A stretch of DNA of 64,000 nucleotides from Sphingomonas canadensis (lineage in GTDB: Bacteria > Pseudomonadota > Alphaproteobacteria > Sphingomonadales > Sphingomonadaceae). The stretch covers positions 248,001-312,000 of the forward strand of contig NZ_JAPDRA010000001.1 of assembly GCF_026013525.1 (NCBI RefSeq). The letters run 5' to 3'. The notes under the pieces were generated by a model, which worked only from the letters and a program-made list of their open reading frames with translations, was not told the DNA's origin and made no database searches. Position numbers and translations under genes: made by a program. Below, piece by piece: positions 34,507-43,184 of the stretch. Each line of letters opens with the position of its first letter. Within the stretch, counting starts at the first letter, position 1.

Positions 34507-35789
34507 GCCCGGCGCGCCCAGGCGAGAAGCAGCAGGCTCATCAGCATGCACGCCAGCGGGCTGAGCGCGATCAGCCAGCGCAGCGCGTCGAGCGCCGCGG
34601 GCGACTGGCCCTGCGCCGCCGCCACGAACCCGCCGATCTGGAGCCCGAACCCGGCAAGCGCCGCGCCGATCGCCAGGCCGCTCTTCTCCCCCGCCGTCCA
34701 GATTCCGGTGAACAGCCCCTCGCTGGAATGCGGCAGCGCGTGGATCACATGCGCCGCCTGGGCGAAAGCGGCGACCTGGATGCCCGCAAAGGGCACGCCC
34801 AGCGCGGCGAAGGCCGGCAGCATCATCGCGGGCGACGGCGCCGAAAGCGAAAGCGCCACCACCCCGAACAGCAGCGCGGACAGCGCGAGCATCGCCCCCG
34901 CCCCCCAGCGGCGGATCGCCCACATCCAAGCGGGAACGGTGACGATGGTCGCCAGGAACATCGCGCCCAGCGCGCTGCCGGTCTCGCCCTCCGCAAGCCG
35001 CGCGAGATGGACCACCCAATAGGGGGTCAGCGCGGTCACCGCGCCGACGCCGACGAGCTGGAGCAGATAGGCGCCGGTCAGCGCCCAGAAGCGCCCGGCG
35101 CCGCGAAACAGGTTCGCGCCGGCCCCGGCGGCCGCAGGCGCCTGCTCCGCCTTCGCCACGCGCGCGGCAAAGCGCGAGGGCGTGGCCAGGAAGCAGCTCA
35201 GCAGCGCCAGCCCGCACAGGACCGCGATCACCGCAGCCATCACCGTGAAGCCATGCCGCCCGCCTCCCGCCGCGGCGACGATCGCCGGGCCGGCCGCTGC
35301 GCCTGCGAACACGCCGATCATCGCGAAGCCGATGCGCCAGCCGGTGATCCGCTCGCGCACCGCCGGATCGGCGCTCGCCTCCGCCGGAACCGCGACGAAG
35401 GGAACCGCGAAGATCGAATAGACGCTGGTCATCAGCAGATAAAGCAGCGTCACCGGCACGAAGGCCGCGGCCCCCGCCGGATAGGGCCAGCAGAACAGCA
35501 GCACGAAGATCAAGGGCACGCCGATCGCGCCCGCCAGGATGAACGGCCGGCGCCGCCCGATCCGCGTATCGATCCGGTCCGACCAGACGCCGACCAGCGG
35601 ATCCCAGACGATCGACCACAGCTTGGGCAGCAGCACCACCAGCGCCGCCAGCCCCGGCGGCATGGCCAGCACCTCGGTGCAGAAATAGAGCAGCAGCGCC
35701 GCCGGAACGGTAGTGAGCACGCCGGTGCCGAAGCCGCCCAGCGCATAAAAGGCCAGCCGCCGCCCGGCGAGCGCGCCCGCCTCAGCCAT
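34503..35789 (-). CDS. MFS transporter of the GPH (glycoside-pentoside-hexuronide) symporter family
   Basis: This 428-residue protein has 12 membrane helices. It shows the GPH/MelB motif PKLWSIVWDPLVGVWSDR and the following RIGRRRPFIL loop, and the second-half GEKSGLAIGAALAGFGLQ. MelB-like carriers are cation symporters for sugars, but sphingomonads also use this family for other organic solutes. It would carry a product of outer-membrane uptake across the inner membrane. It overlaps both neighbours (8 bases with MaoC, 4 with the acyl-CoA ligase), so it is a tight operon. Confidence 0.9.
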   Translation of the reverse strand: MAEAGALAGRRLAFYALGGFGTGVLTTVPAALLLYFCTEVLAMPPGLAALVVLLPKLWSIVWDPLVGVWSDRIDTRIGRRRPFILAGAIGVPLIFVLLFCWPYPAGAAAFVPVTLLYLLMTSVYSIFAVPFVAVPAEASADPAVRERITGWRIGFAMIGVFAGAAAGPAIVAAAGGGRHGFTVMAAVIAVLCGLALLSCFLATPSRFAARVAKAEQAPAAAGAGANLFRGAGRFWALTGAYLLQLVGVGAVTALTPYWVVHLARLAEGETGSALGAMFLATIVTVPAWMWAIRRWGAGAMLALSALLFGVVALSLSAPSPAMMLPAFAALGVPFAGIQVAAFAQAAHVIHALPHSSEGLFTGIWTAGEKSGLAIGAALAGFGLQIGGFVAAAQGQSPAALDALRWLIALSPLACMLMSLLLLAWARRA

Positions 35790-36270
35790 GGCTGGGGGGC
35801 ACCCATACCGCGAGCCAGGTGCCGGCCAGCGCGGGGCGTTCCTCGCCCTCGATCTCGATCTCCACGGCGATGGCCAGGCGCGTGCGGCCGGCGCGGTCGC
35901 GCGTGCGATCGGCCAGGCGGAACTTGCCGCGCACCCGCGAATCGACCGGAACCGGCGTGATCAGCCGCATCCGGTTGAACCCGAAGTTGAGGAAATATCC
36001 GGTGCGCTCCGGATCGCGCGCGGGGCCGTCGTTCATCGCGCTGTGGAGCATGTGCGTGAGCAGCGACATGGTGAGGAAGCCATAGGCGACCGTCTTGCCG
36101 AACGGCCCCTTCTCCGCCGCCCATTGCGGATCGGCATGCATCGGATCGTCGTCCAGCGTCGCATGGCTGAAGTGATCGATCATCGCCTGGGTAACCACCA
36201 CCCATTCGGAATTGCCCAGCTCGTCGCCCGGCTCCGCCTCCACGATTGCTCTTTTGTCCTGAACGTCCAT
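35782..36270 (-). CDS. MaoC-like (hotdog) dehydratase
   Basis: The 162-residue protein is a single hotdog domain with the hydratase-2 motif HFSHATLDDDPMHADPQWA (catalytic Asp and His) and the FGKTVAYGFLTMSLLTHML helix. MaoC enzymes hydrate enoyl-CoA to 3-hydroxyacyl-CoA. It is first in its operon; the partner acyl-CoA ligase is third. The ATG at 36270 has AGGGGC upstream. The frame extends 7 codons further to a TTG, which is not used. Likely role: processing of the CoA thioester formed by its operon partner. Confidence 0.87.
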   Translation of the reverse strand: MDVQDKRAIVEAEPGDELGNSEWVVVTQAMIDHFSHATLDDDPMHADPQWAAEKGPFGKTVAYGFLTMSLLTHMLHSAMNDGPARDPERTGYFLNFGFNRMRLITPVPVDSRVRGKFRLADRTRDRAGRTRLAIAVEIEIEGEERPALAGTWLAVWVPPSHG

Positions 36271-36295
36271 AGTAGCCCCTGCTGAATTCAAAATC

Positions 36296-36309
36296 TGATA
36301 TCAGTATCA
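36296..36309. promoter_or_regulatory. Regulon operator, site C (MaoC operon / TetR regulator)
   Basis: TGATATCAGTATCA reads TGATACTGATATCA on the other strand and fits the shared pattern. It lies between the divergent MaoC operon and the TetR gene, so the regulator gene would control itself. Confidence 0.83.
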
Positions 36310-36330
36310 GTTTTTAAGCGCAAGGTTTGC

Positions 36331-37146
36331 ATGGCGATGGCGAGGGCCCAGAAAAAGATCAGCGATTCCGCAAAGATGGCGGTGCCGGTGCGGGAGGTGA
36401 ACAGCTTTGTCCGCTATGCCGACTATCTCGAATATATGATCGAGGTGGCGCCGAAGCGGACCAAGGGCGAGCGCACCAAGGACATGCTGAAGTTCGGCGC
36501 GATCAAGGTGCTGGACGAGGTCGGCTATCACGCGATGCGCGTTTCCGACATCTGCGAGGCGGCCGGAGTCGCCGCCGCGACCTTCTATCTCTATTTCGAG
36601 AACAAGGAGCAGGTTACGCGCGTCGTGCTGGCGGAATATCTGGACGCCGCGATGAAGATGATGGCCGTCCGCCCGGAGGGCAAGGGCGCCTTCGCCGCGA
36701 TCCGCGCGTCGCACCTGAAGTGGATCGAGGTGATGTACGCCAACGCCGGGCTGATGCGCTGCATCCTCCAGCTCGGCGACGAGGTGGAGGATTTCCGCGA
36801 TCTCGCCCATGCCGCGAACAAGGCGTGGTATGAGCGCATCGCCCAGTCGGTAATCCGCGATCATCCGGCGGGCGTCGCGCCGCGCGATGTCGTGCTGCTG
36901 TCCGCCTATGCGCTGGGCGGGATGATGGACGAACTGGCGCGCAAGCTGGTGATCCATCCCGATCCGGCACTGGTCGAACTGAAGGGCCGGGTGGCCCCCG
37001 CCAATGCCGATCTCGCCGATTTCCTGGCCGTGCTTTGGTACCAGGCGCTCTATGGCCGCGTGCCGGAAGGCGGACAGATCGGCGCCGCCGCCGCGTCGCT
37101 TTCGGCGCTGCTGCCGCAGGCGAACAGCGGCACGCCGCCCCGATAA
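36331..37146 (+). CDS. TetR-family regulator, candidate master of the five-site regulon
   Basis: The 271-residue protein has an N-terminal extension of about 45 residues, then the TetR HTH (MLKFGAIKVLDEVGYHAM, VSDICEAAGVAAATFYLYFENKEQV) and a helical ligand domain with a MRCILQLGDEVEDFRD segment and a late YALGGMMDEL helix. It lies in the middle of the catabolic block and is divergent from the MaoC-MFS-ligase operon with site C between them, so it is the best candidate for the protein that binds all five sites. The inducer is unknown. It is longer than the typical 200-residue TetR because of the N-terminal extension. Confidence 0.9.
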   Translation: MAMARAQKKISDSAKMAVPVREVNSFVRYADYLEYMIEVAPKRTKGERTKDMLKFGAIKVLDEVGYHAMRVSDICEAAGVAAATFYLYFENKEQVTRVVLAEYLDAAMKMMAVRPEGKGAFAAIRASHLKWIEVMYANAGLMRCILQLGDEVEDFRDLAHAANKAWYERIAQSVIRDHPAGVAPRDVVLLSAYALGGMMDELARKLVIHPDPALVELKGRVAPANADLADFLAVLWYQALYGRVPEGGQIGAAAASLSALLPQANSGTPPR

Positions 37147-37209
37147 GTCAACAAAACCAGCCTCTTCGACTCACCCGCGAGAGCGCGTTGACAGTCAGGC
37201 TTACAAATA

Positions 37210-37223
37210 TGATACTGGCGTCA
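37210..37223. promoter_or_regulatory. Regulon operator, site D (TonB receptor 2)
   Basis: TGATACTGGCGTCA fits TGAYRYTGRYRTCA. It occupies the spacer between TTACAA (-35-like) and TATTTA (-10-like), with 17 bases between the boxes, just upstream of TonB receptor 2. Confidence 0.83.
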
Positions 37224-37252
37224 TATTTATGTTTTCAATTGGGGGGCATAGA

Positions 37253-39433
37253 ATGACACGCTCTAGGGTCGCGGCGCTTGCGGGTTCGGTTTCGCTGCTG
37301 GTGATGCTCGGTGCCACACCGGCACGGGCACAGGATACGAGTACCGATACCGAAGCGGCATCCGCGGACAGCGACGAGATCGTGGTGACCGCCACGCGCC
37401 GCGCCGAATCGGTGCAGGACGTCCCGCTCAGCATCACCGCGCTCTCCGGCGAAACGCTGGAGACCCAGGGCATCACCGATTTCCGCGATTATGCCGCGCA
37501 CATCCCCAACCTGGCGTTCGGCTATACCCAGAGCCTGGGCGGAACGGCGCAGAGCGTCACGCTGCGCGGCGTCTTCGGATCGGGCACGACCGGATTCTAC
37601 CTCGACGATGCGCCGCTGCCCGGCAGCATCGATCCCCGCGTGCTGGACCTGGAACGGATCGAGGTGCTGCGCGGGCCGCAGGGTACGCTCTATGGCGCGC
37701 GATCGATGGGCGGCACCATCCGCCTGATCACGCGCCGCCCGGATGCGGGCGCCACCACCGCCGCGATCGCCGCCCAGGTCTCCACCACGCGCCACGGCGG
37801 CGAGAACGGATCGGCCGACGCCGCGATCAACGTGCCGATCGTCGCGGACGTCCTCGCGATCCGCGCGTCGGGCTATTACGAGGCCACCTCCGGCATCTAC
37901 GATCGCGTCGCTTCCCCGGCCGCGCCGGCGAACTTCGGCACTGTCCGCAATGTCGACAGCGCGCATCGCTATGGCGGCACGATCGCGCTGGGCGCCGAGT
38001 TCGGCGGGCTCACCATCACCCCGCGCTACATGTTCCAGCGCGGCACCACCGACGGCCGCGCGCTGGCGGACGTCAACGCCGGCAACTTCGTCCAGCCGCG
38101 CCTGTTCGACATCGCCGAGCCGGGCAGCGACGATTGGGACCTGGGCACGCTGACCATCGATTATGACACCGGCAAGGGGCACATCACCTCCGCCACATCG
38201 GTGTTCGGGCGCACCGTGCATGAGAGCGAGGATTTCTCCGAAATCGCCCAGCTCCTGTTCGGCACCCCGGCGATTCCCGCGATCATGCGCGCGCACAGCC
38301 GGTCCGAAAGCACCGCGCAGGAGCTGCGCTTCGCGTCCGATCTGGGCGGCGCCGTGAACCTTACCGCGGGCCTTTTCTATCAGGAGAGCAGCGACCGGCT
38401 GGTGTTCCCGCCCACCCCGCTGCCGGGCATCGTGCCGGACGTCTACAGCCAGGATTTCCTTACCAAGAAGACCGAATATGCCGCCTTCGGCGAGGTGACG
38501 GTCAGCCCCGTCGCGAACCTGCGCCTGATCGCCGGCGCGCGCGTGTTCGACAACAAGGTGACCTTCACCGGCGCGCAGGACGGCGTTGCCGTCACCCCGG
38601 CCAGCTTCGCGGGCACGCAGAAGGAGAACGGCGTCAACCCGCGCTTCGCCGCGCAATATGACGTCGGCGGCGATGCGATGCTGTATGTCAGCGCGGCGAA
38701 GGGCTTCCGCACTGGCGGCGTCAACGCCTTTTCCGCGTCGCTGTGCGCCGGATCGCTCGCGGCGGTGGGCCTGACGCCCGCCGACGCACTCTCCTACCAG
38801 TCCGATTCGCTGTGGAGCTATGAGGCGGGCGCCAAGACCCGCTGGCTGGACCGCAAGCTGACGCTGAACGGCGCGCTGTTCCGCATCGATTGGAACAATG
38901 TGCAGCAGGGCATCTCGCTCGCCTGCGGCTTCGGCGTGCTGGTGAACGGCGGCAAGGCGCGCAGCAAGGGCGGCGAGATCGAAGGATCGCTCGCCGCGAC
39001 CGACTGGCTGAACCTCAATTTCGGCGCGGGCTACACCGACGCGCGCATCACCGATGGCGGCGGCAACCCCGCCTTTCCCAACGGCGCGCGCATCCAGCAG
39101 GTACCCGAATGGACCCTCAACGCCGGGTTCGACATCGAGGCGAACCCCGGTGTGCCGCTGACCCTCCACGCCGACTACAACTATGTCGGCCAGAGCTTCA
39201 GCCGCTCCAACGCCCCGGCGACGCGGCGGGTGCGCCCGGCCTATGAGCTGGTGAACCTGCGCGCGACGGTGCATCTTGAGCAGCTCGACCTCAGCCTGTT
39301 CGCGGACAATCTGTTCGACGAGGCAGCGAACCTCTCCGACCTGCCGTCGCTGGCCATCGAATTGCCCGGCCGTCCGCGCATCGTTTCCAGCCGGCCGCGC
39401 ACGATCGGCCTGGAGGGGCGCATCCGCTTCTGA
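37253..39433 (+). CDS. TonB-dependent outer-membrane receptor 2
   Basis: This 726-residue receptor has a signal peptide (cleaved at ARAQ), the TonB-box region EIVVTATRR, a plug domain (VQDVPLSITALSGETL, ERIEVLRGPQGTLYGARSMGGTIRLIT) and a barrel that ends in the terminal Phe (LEGRIRF). It is not closely similar to receptor 1 beyond the family. The ATG at 37253 has GGGGGG six bases upstream; an in-frame ATG at 37229 lies in the promoter next to site D. The DmpA peptidase gene follows after 40 bases, so the two form an operon. Confidence 0.93.
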   Translation: MTRSRVAALAGSVSLLVMLGATPARAQDTSTDTEAASADSDEIVVTATRRAESVQDVPLSITALSGETLETQGITDFRDYAAHIPNLAFGYTQSLGGTAQSVTLRGVFGSGTTGFYLDDAPLPGSIDPRVLDLERIEVLRGPQGTLYGARSMGGTIRLITRRPDAGATTAAIAAQVSTTRHGGENGSADAAINVPIVADVLAIRASGYYEATSGIYDRVASPAAPANFGTVRNVDSAHRYGGTIALGAEFGGLTITPRYMFQRGTTDGRALADVNAGNFVQPRLFDIAEPGSDDWDLGTLTIDYDTGKGHITSATSVFGRTVHESEDFSEIAQLLFGTPAIPAIMRAHSRSESTAQELRFASDLGGAVNLTAGLFYQESSDRLVFPPTPLPGIVPDVYSQDFLTKKTEYAAFGEVTVSPVANLRLIAGARVFDNKVTFTGAQDGVAVTPASFAGTQKENGVNPRFAAQYDVGGDAMLYVSAAKGFRTGGVNAFSASLCAGSLAAVGLTPADALSYQSDSLWSYEAGAKTRWLDRKLTLNGALFRIDWNNVQQGISLACGFGVLVNGGKARSKGGEIEGSLAATDWLNLNFGAGYTDARITDGGGNPAFPNGARIQQVPEWTLNAGFDIEANPGVPLTLHADYNYVGQSFSRSNAPATRRVRPAYELVNLRATVHLEQLDLSLFADNLFDEAANLSDLPSLAIELPGRPRIVSSRPRTIGLEGRIRF

Positions 39434-39473
39434 TGCGCACGGGGCCAGGGAGCCAGAGGAGGATTTGAAGGCG

Positions 39474-40673
39474 ATGCTGTTCCGTTTGTTGTCGGGCGCG
39501 CTGATCGCGCTCACCATGGCCCTGGCCCCCTGCGCCGCCGCGCAGGATCGCGCCCGCGATCTGGGCATCCCGTTCGAAGGGACGCCCGGGCCTAACAACG
39601 CGATCACCGACGTTCCGGGAGTTGAGGTGGGGCAGACCACCGTCGTCTCGGGCGATGGCGCGCTCGATCCGGGCAAGGGGCCGGCGCGCACCGGCGTCAC
39701 CATCATCCATCCGCTGGGCAAGGCGAGCTTCGATGCCGTCGCCGCGGGCCGCGCCGTGATCAACGGCACCGGCGAATGGACCGGCATGCACCTGGTGGAC
39801 GAAACCGGGCTGTTCTTCGGCCCCGTGGCGCTCACCGGTTCGGGCAATGTCGGGCTGGTGCATCAGGCGCTGATGGATTGGTCGCTTGTCCATGTGCCCG
39901 CGCCCTTGCTCACCACGCGCGTGCTGCCGGTGGTGGCGGAGACGCTCGACAGCCGGCTCAACGACGTGTTCGGCCATCCGCTGACCCGCGACCAGGTGTT
40001 CGCCGCGATCGACGGCGCGAAGGGCGGCCCGGTGGCCGAGGGCAATGTGGGCGGCGGCACCGGCATGATCGCCTATACCTTCAAGGGCGGGATCGGCACC
40101 GCCTCGCGCGTCGTGGAGGTGAACGGCAAGCGCTACACCGTGGGGGTGCTGGTGCAGGCCAACCACGGCAATCGCGACGACCTGCGCATCGCCGGCATCC
40201 CGGTGGGCGCGGAGATCAAGGGCAATTGGCCGGAGGTGAACGGCATCGCCGCGCTTGGCCCCGATGCGGGCAAGCCCCAGGACAAGAATTCGCTGCTGAT
40301 CGTCATCGCGACGGACGCGCCGCTGATGCCGCACCAGCTTGAGCGGATGGCGCGGCGCGCGGCGCTGGGCGTGGGCCGCAACGGCAGCACCGCCAGCGCG
40401 CTTTCGGGCGAAATGGCGCTGGCCTTCTCCACCACCAACGTCTCGCCCGCGGGCGGCGCGCCGCGCGTCGCCGGCCTGATCGGCGACACCGATTCGGATA
40501 CGCTCAACCCGCTGTTCGCGGCGGTGGTGCAGGCGACCGAGGAGGCGCTGGTCAACCAGCTCGTCGCGTCGCAGACGATGACCGGGGCGAACAACATCAA
40601 GGTGTTCGGCCTGCCGCACGATCAGCTCGTCCGCATCCTTGCGGCGCACGGCCGGCTGATCCGCAAGCGCTGA
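39474..40673 (+). CDS. Exported P1-family (DmpA/BapA) aminopeptidase
   Basis: This 399-residue enzyme is a self-cleaving DmpA-type Ntn-like peptidase with an export signal (cleaved near AAAQDR). Landmarks are NAITDVPGVEVGQTTV, AVINGTGEWTGMHLV and the autocleavage/nucleophile site KNSLLIVIATDAPL, with Ser at residue 273. Relatives release N-terminal D-amino acids, L-amino acids or beta-amino acids from peptides and amides. It follows TonB receptor 2 with 40 bases and an AGAGGAGGA ribosome binding site, so it is controlled by site D. It should act in the periplasm on the imported compound. Confidence 0.92.
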   Translation: MLFRLLSGALIALTMALAPCAAAQDRARDLGIPFEGTPGPNNAITDVPGVEVGQTTVVSGDGALDPGKGPARTGVTIIHPLGKASFDAVAAGRAVINGTGEWTGMHLVDETGLFFGPVALTGSGNVGLVHQALMDWSLVHVPAPLLTTRVLPVVAETLDSRLNDVFGHPLTRDQVFAAIDGAKGGPVAEGNVGGGTGMIAYTFKGGIGTASRVVEVNGKRYTVGVLVQANHGNRDDLRIAGIPVGAEIKGNWPEVNGIAALGPDAGKPQDKNSLLIVIATDAPLMPHQLERMARRAALGVGRNGSTASALSGEMALAFSTTNVSPAGGAPRVAGLIGDTDSDTLNPLFAAVVQATEEALVNQLVASQTMTGANNIKVFGLPHDQLVRILAAHGRLIRKR

Positions 40674-40699
40674 CACTGTCCCCGCCCGAAAGGGCTGCC

Positions 40700-40746
40700 C
40701 GGCCCCGGTCTCGCCTTCCGCAGGGGCAGAGGCCGGGGCCGTTTTC
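40700..40746. terminator. Terminator between the DmpA and penicillin acylase genes
   Basis: A 9-bp GC stem (CGGCCCCGG and its complement) with a loop of 24 bases is followed by TTTTCGTT. It ends the rightward DmpA operon and faces the leftward acylase operon. Confidence 0.6.
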
Positions 40747-40781
40747 GTTGTTCGTCCCGGCGGCCGCGGCGCCGGAAGTCC

Positions 40782-43184
40782 CTAGCGCCGGGGATCGATG
40801 ATCATATTGCCCACGCCCTCTGCGCGCAGCGTCGCGGCATCGCCGGTAAGCGTGAAATATCCGCCCTGGCTCCAGCGCCCCGCAAGATGGCCGAACCAGG
40901 GCGACAGCGGGTTGCCCGAAACGCCCGGCGCGATCATGAACAGACTCTTCTCGGGCGCCCCCAGATCGATGATCTGGCGATAGCGCGGGCCATAGACGTC
41001 GCTCCAGGGATCGTCGCTCCACAGCGCGCCCTGCCCCGCGTTCACGGTCACCGCATCGCCGCCTGCGGGCACCCGGATCGCCACCAGCCCGGCGATCAGC
41101 GGCACATGCGCGAAAATCTCATGATCGAAGCGCGCCTGATGGAGCCTGCCCCAGCGCCAGGATTCCATCGTGCCGCCGATCTGCTTGTTCAGCCCGTCAA
41201 CCGCCTCGTCCAGCGCCTGCGCCGCAAGCGCGCGGCAATCGCCGCACCACGGGCTTCCGGGGCGCAGCAGCCGTTTGAACCGCGGCCGGTTCTCCGCCAG
41301 CCAGCTCTGGGCGAGCGGGCCGAGCGCGGGGCCGATCAGCCGAAGCCCCATCGCGCGCTGCCACGCCGCCCAGATCAGCGGCTCGGGCCGGTCGGGCGCC
41401 ATCGCCCCATCCCATTTCAGCAGCATCGCCCGCGCCTGCTGCCCGCCTGGGGTGGCGGGCCGGGACGCCTCCAGCACGGGGCGCAGCGCGGCAACCTCGG
41501 CCGAGACGATGTCGGTCTGCAGGCGCTTCACGCTTTCCAGGTTGGCGCGCGGCATCGCCGCCAGCCGCGCCGTGATCCGCGCCGCACGCCACCCGGGCTC
41601 GAACGCCGCGCTGTCGATCGCGCCACCCTGCCCCGAAACCAGCCGGTTGTTGCCGTTGGCGGCATATCCGGCCGCGGGATCGCGCACGAAGGGCCATTGC
41701 GCGGGCTCAAGGAACCCCTTCCAATCGAAGCGCGCGTCCCATCCCGGCGCGGGCAGGAAGCCGTCGCCGCCCCGCACCGGCAGGTGGCCGGCGGAGAGCA
41801 TCCCGATCGTCCCATCGCGCGCGGCGAAGGCGAAGTTGTGCTGCAGCCCGAAATCGCGCGCCGCCGCCTGGAACCCGTTCCAGTCGCGCGCCTCGGCCAT
41901 GCCCAGGAACGCCTTCACCAGCGGATTGCCGCCCGGGAAATCGAGCCCCGCGAGCGCGATCACATGCCCGCCGCCGATCTGTTCCTTCAGCAACTGGGCG
42001 GCGTCCGCGTCGATATCGGAGATGACGATGCCGTGCCGCGTATAGCGCAGCGTGACCTGCCGCGCCGCGGCGCCCTTCACGGGGATCGTCACCCGCCGCG
42101 TGGCGAAGGGACGCGGCCCATCGGGCGTGAGGTAGCGATTGGCGTCGGCGGGATCGAGCCGCTCGACGAACAGGTCGGCCTGGTCGGCCATCATGTCGGT
42201 GACGCCCCAGGCGATGTCGCGGTTGCGGCCCGATGCGATCGCCGGCGATCCCGGCCGCGACGCGCCGACGATCTCGGACCCGGGCCACACCAGCCGCGCC
42301 GGATAATAATCCGCCGGCGCGCCGAGCGGCCCGTGCGGATCATTCGCCAGCATCGGCGATCCGCCGGCGGTGCGGCTGCCCGCGATCGCCCAACTGTTCG
42401 ACGCGGGGCTGGCCCGGCCGAACGGCAGATCGGGGATGGCCGATGCCGCCTTGCCGCGCAGCGCCACCGCGCCGCAACTATCCGCGGGTTTCGCGTCCTG
42501 CGCGGCGGCGCCGGGATAGGTCACCGGCCCCGGCTCGTCCGCGCGGGCGTAAAGATCGCGCAGCCGGGCGCAGTCGATCCGCGTAGCGATGCGCGCGCGC
42601 AGCAACTCCTCGCGCCAATCGCCGAAGCCCAGCGCGGCGAGCCCGCCCAGCCGGTTCACATCCGCCTCGCTCCAATGCCCCGGCACCAGGCCCAGCAGCA
42701 GGAATTCGGGCGGCAGCGGCCCGCTCCGCGCGTCGATCGCAGCGTTGATCCCGGCCACATAGGCGCGGATCGCCGCGCGCGTCGCGGGATCGTTGCGAGC
42801 GTCGGTCTCGCGCGCCACCCGGTCCAGGTCCAGCGCGGCGACCAGTTGGTCGGTCGCCAGCCCGTCCTCGCCCACCGCCTCGGCGATGCGCGCCTGCCCG
42901 GCGCGGCGTGTCATCTCGAGCTGCCACAGCCGGTCCTGCGCATGGACCCAGCCGAGTCCGTAGAAGGCGTCCTCGCGATTGCTCGCGAAGATGTGCGGGA
43001 CTGCCTGGGCGTCGCGCACGATCTCGATCCGCGCCTTCAGCCCGGGTGCGGAGAGCGTGCCCGAATAGGCGGGCAGCGAACCGCGCAGCCACAGATAGCC
43101 GCCCGCCAGCCCCAGCCCGGTCAGCGCCACCGTGCCCGCGGCGGCATAGAGCGCGATCCGCGCGGCTTTCTTCAGGCGGCTCAT
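40782..43184 (-). CDS. Penicillin acylase family Ntn-hydrolase (S45)
   Basis: The 800-residue precursor has an N-terminal membrane anchor/signal (residues 10-33), the alpha-chain start VRDAQAVPHIFASNREDAFYGLGWVHAQDRLWQLEMTRR split by autocleavage, and the beta-chain N-terminal nucleophile Ser in ASNSWAIAG. A NPHG-like loop (ANDPHGPLGAPADYYP) and NGNNRLVSG follow. Relatives cleave N-acyl groups from beta-lactams, acyl-homoserine lactones and acylated peptides. It is last in the D-aminoacylase - serine hydrolase - acylase operon, overlapping the serine hydrolase gene as ATGA. Possible substrates are the acyl chains of N-acyl amino acids or lipopeptides. Confidence 0.9.
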   Translation of the reverse strand: MSRLKKAARIALYAAAGTVALTGLGLAGGYLWLRGSLPAYSGTLSAPGLKARIEIVRDAQAVPHIFASNREDAFYGLGWVHAQDRLWQLEMTRRAGQARIAEAVGEDGLATDQLVAALDLDRVARETDARNDPATRAAIRAYVAGINAAIDARSGPLPPEFLLLGLVPGHWSEADVNRLGGLAALGFGDWREELLRARIATRIDCARLRDLYARADEPGPVTYPGAAAQDAKPADSCGAVALRGKAASAIPDLPFGRASPASNSWAIAGSRTAGGSPMLANDPHGPLGAPADYYPARLVWPGSEIVGASRPGSPAIASGRNRDIAWGVTDMMADQADLFVERLDPADANRYLTPDGPRPFATRRVTIPVKGAAARQVTLRYTRHGIVISDIDADAAQLLKEQIGGGHVIALAGLDFPGGNPLVKAFLGMAEARDWNGFQAAARDFGLQHNFAFAARDGTIGMLSAGHLPVRGGDGFLPAPGWDARFDWKGFLEPAQWPFVRDPAAGYAANGNNRLVSGQGGAIDSAAFEPGWRAARITARLAAMPRANLESVKRLQTDIVSAEVAALRPVLEASRPATPGGQQARAMLLKWDGAMAPDRPEPLIWAAWQRAMGLRLIGPALGPLAQSWLAENRPRFKRLLRPGSPWCGDCRALAAQALDEAVDGLNKQIGGTMESWRWGRLHQARFDHEIFAHVPLIAGLVAIRVPAGGDAVTVNAGQGALWSDDPWSDVYGPRYRQIIDLGAPEKSLFMIAPGVSGNPLSPWFGHLAGRWSQGGYFTLTGDAATLRAEGVGNMIIDPRR

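Noticed and set aside
32959-35619. A fused 886-residue acyl-CoA ligase
   Set aside because: The upstream 370 codons are a shadow of the MFS gene. The real ligase begins at the ATG at 34506 that overlaps the MFS stop.
37235-39847. 870-codon open frame on the minus strand
   Set aside because: It is antisense to TonB receptor 2, whose plug and barrel motifs are clear. It has no family signature.
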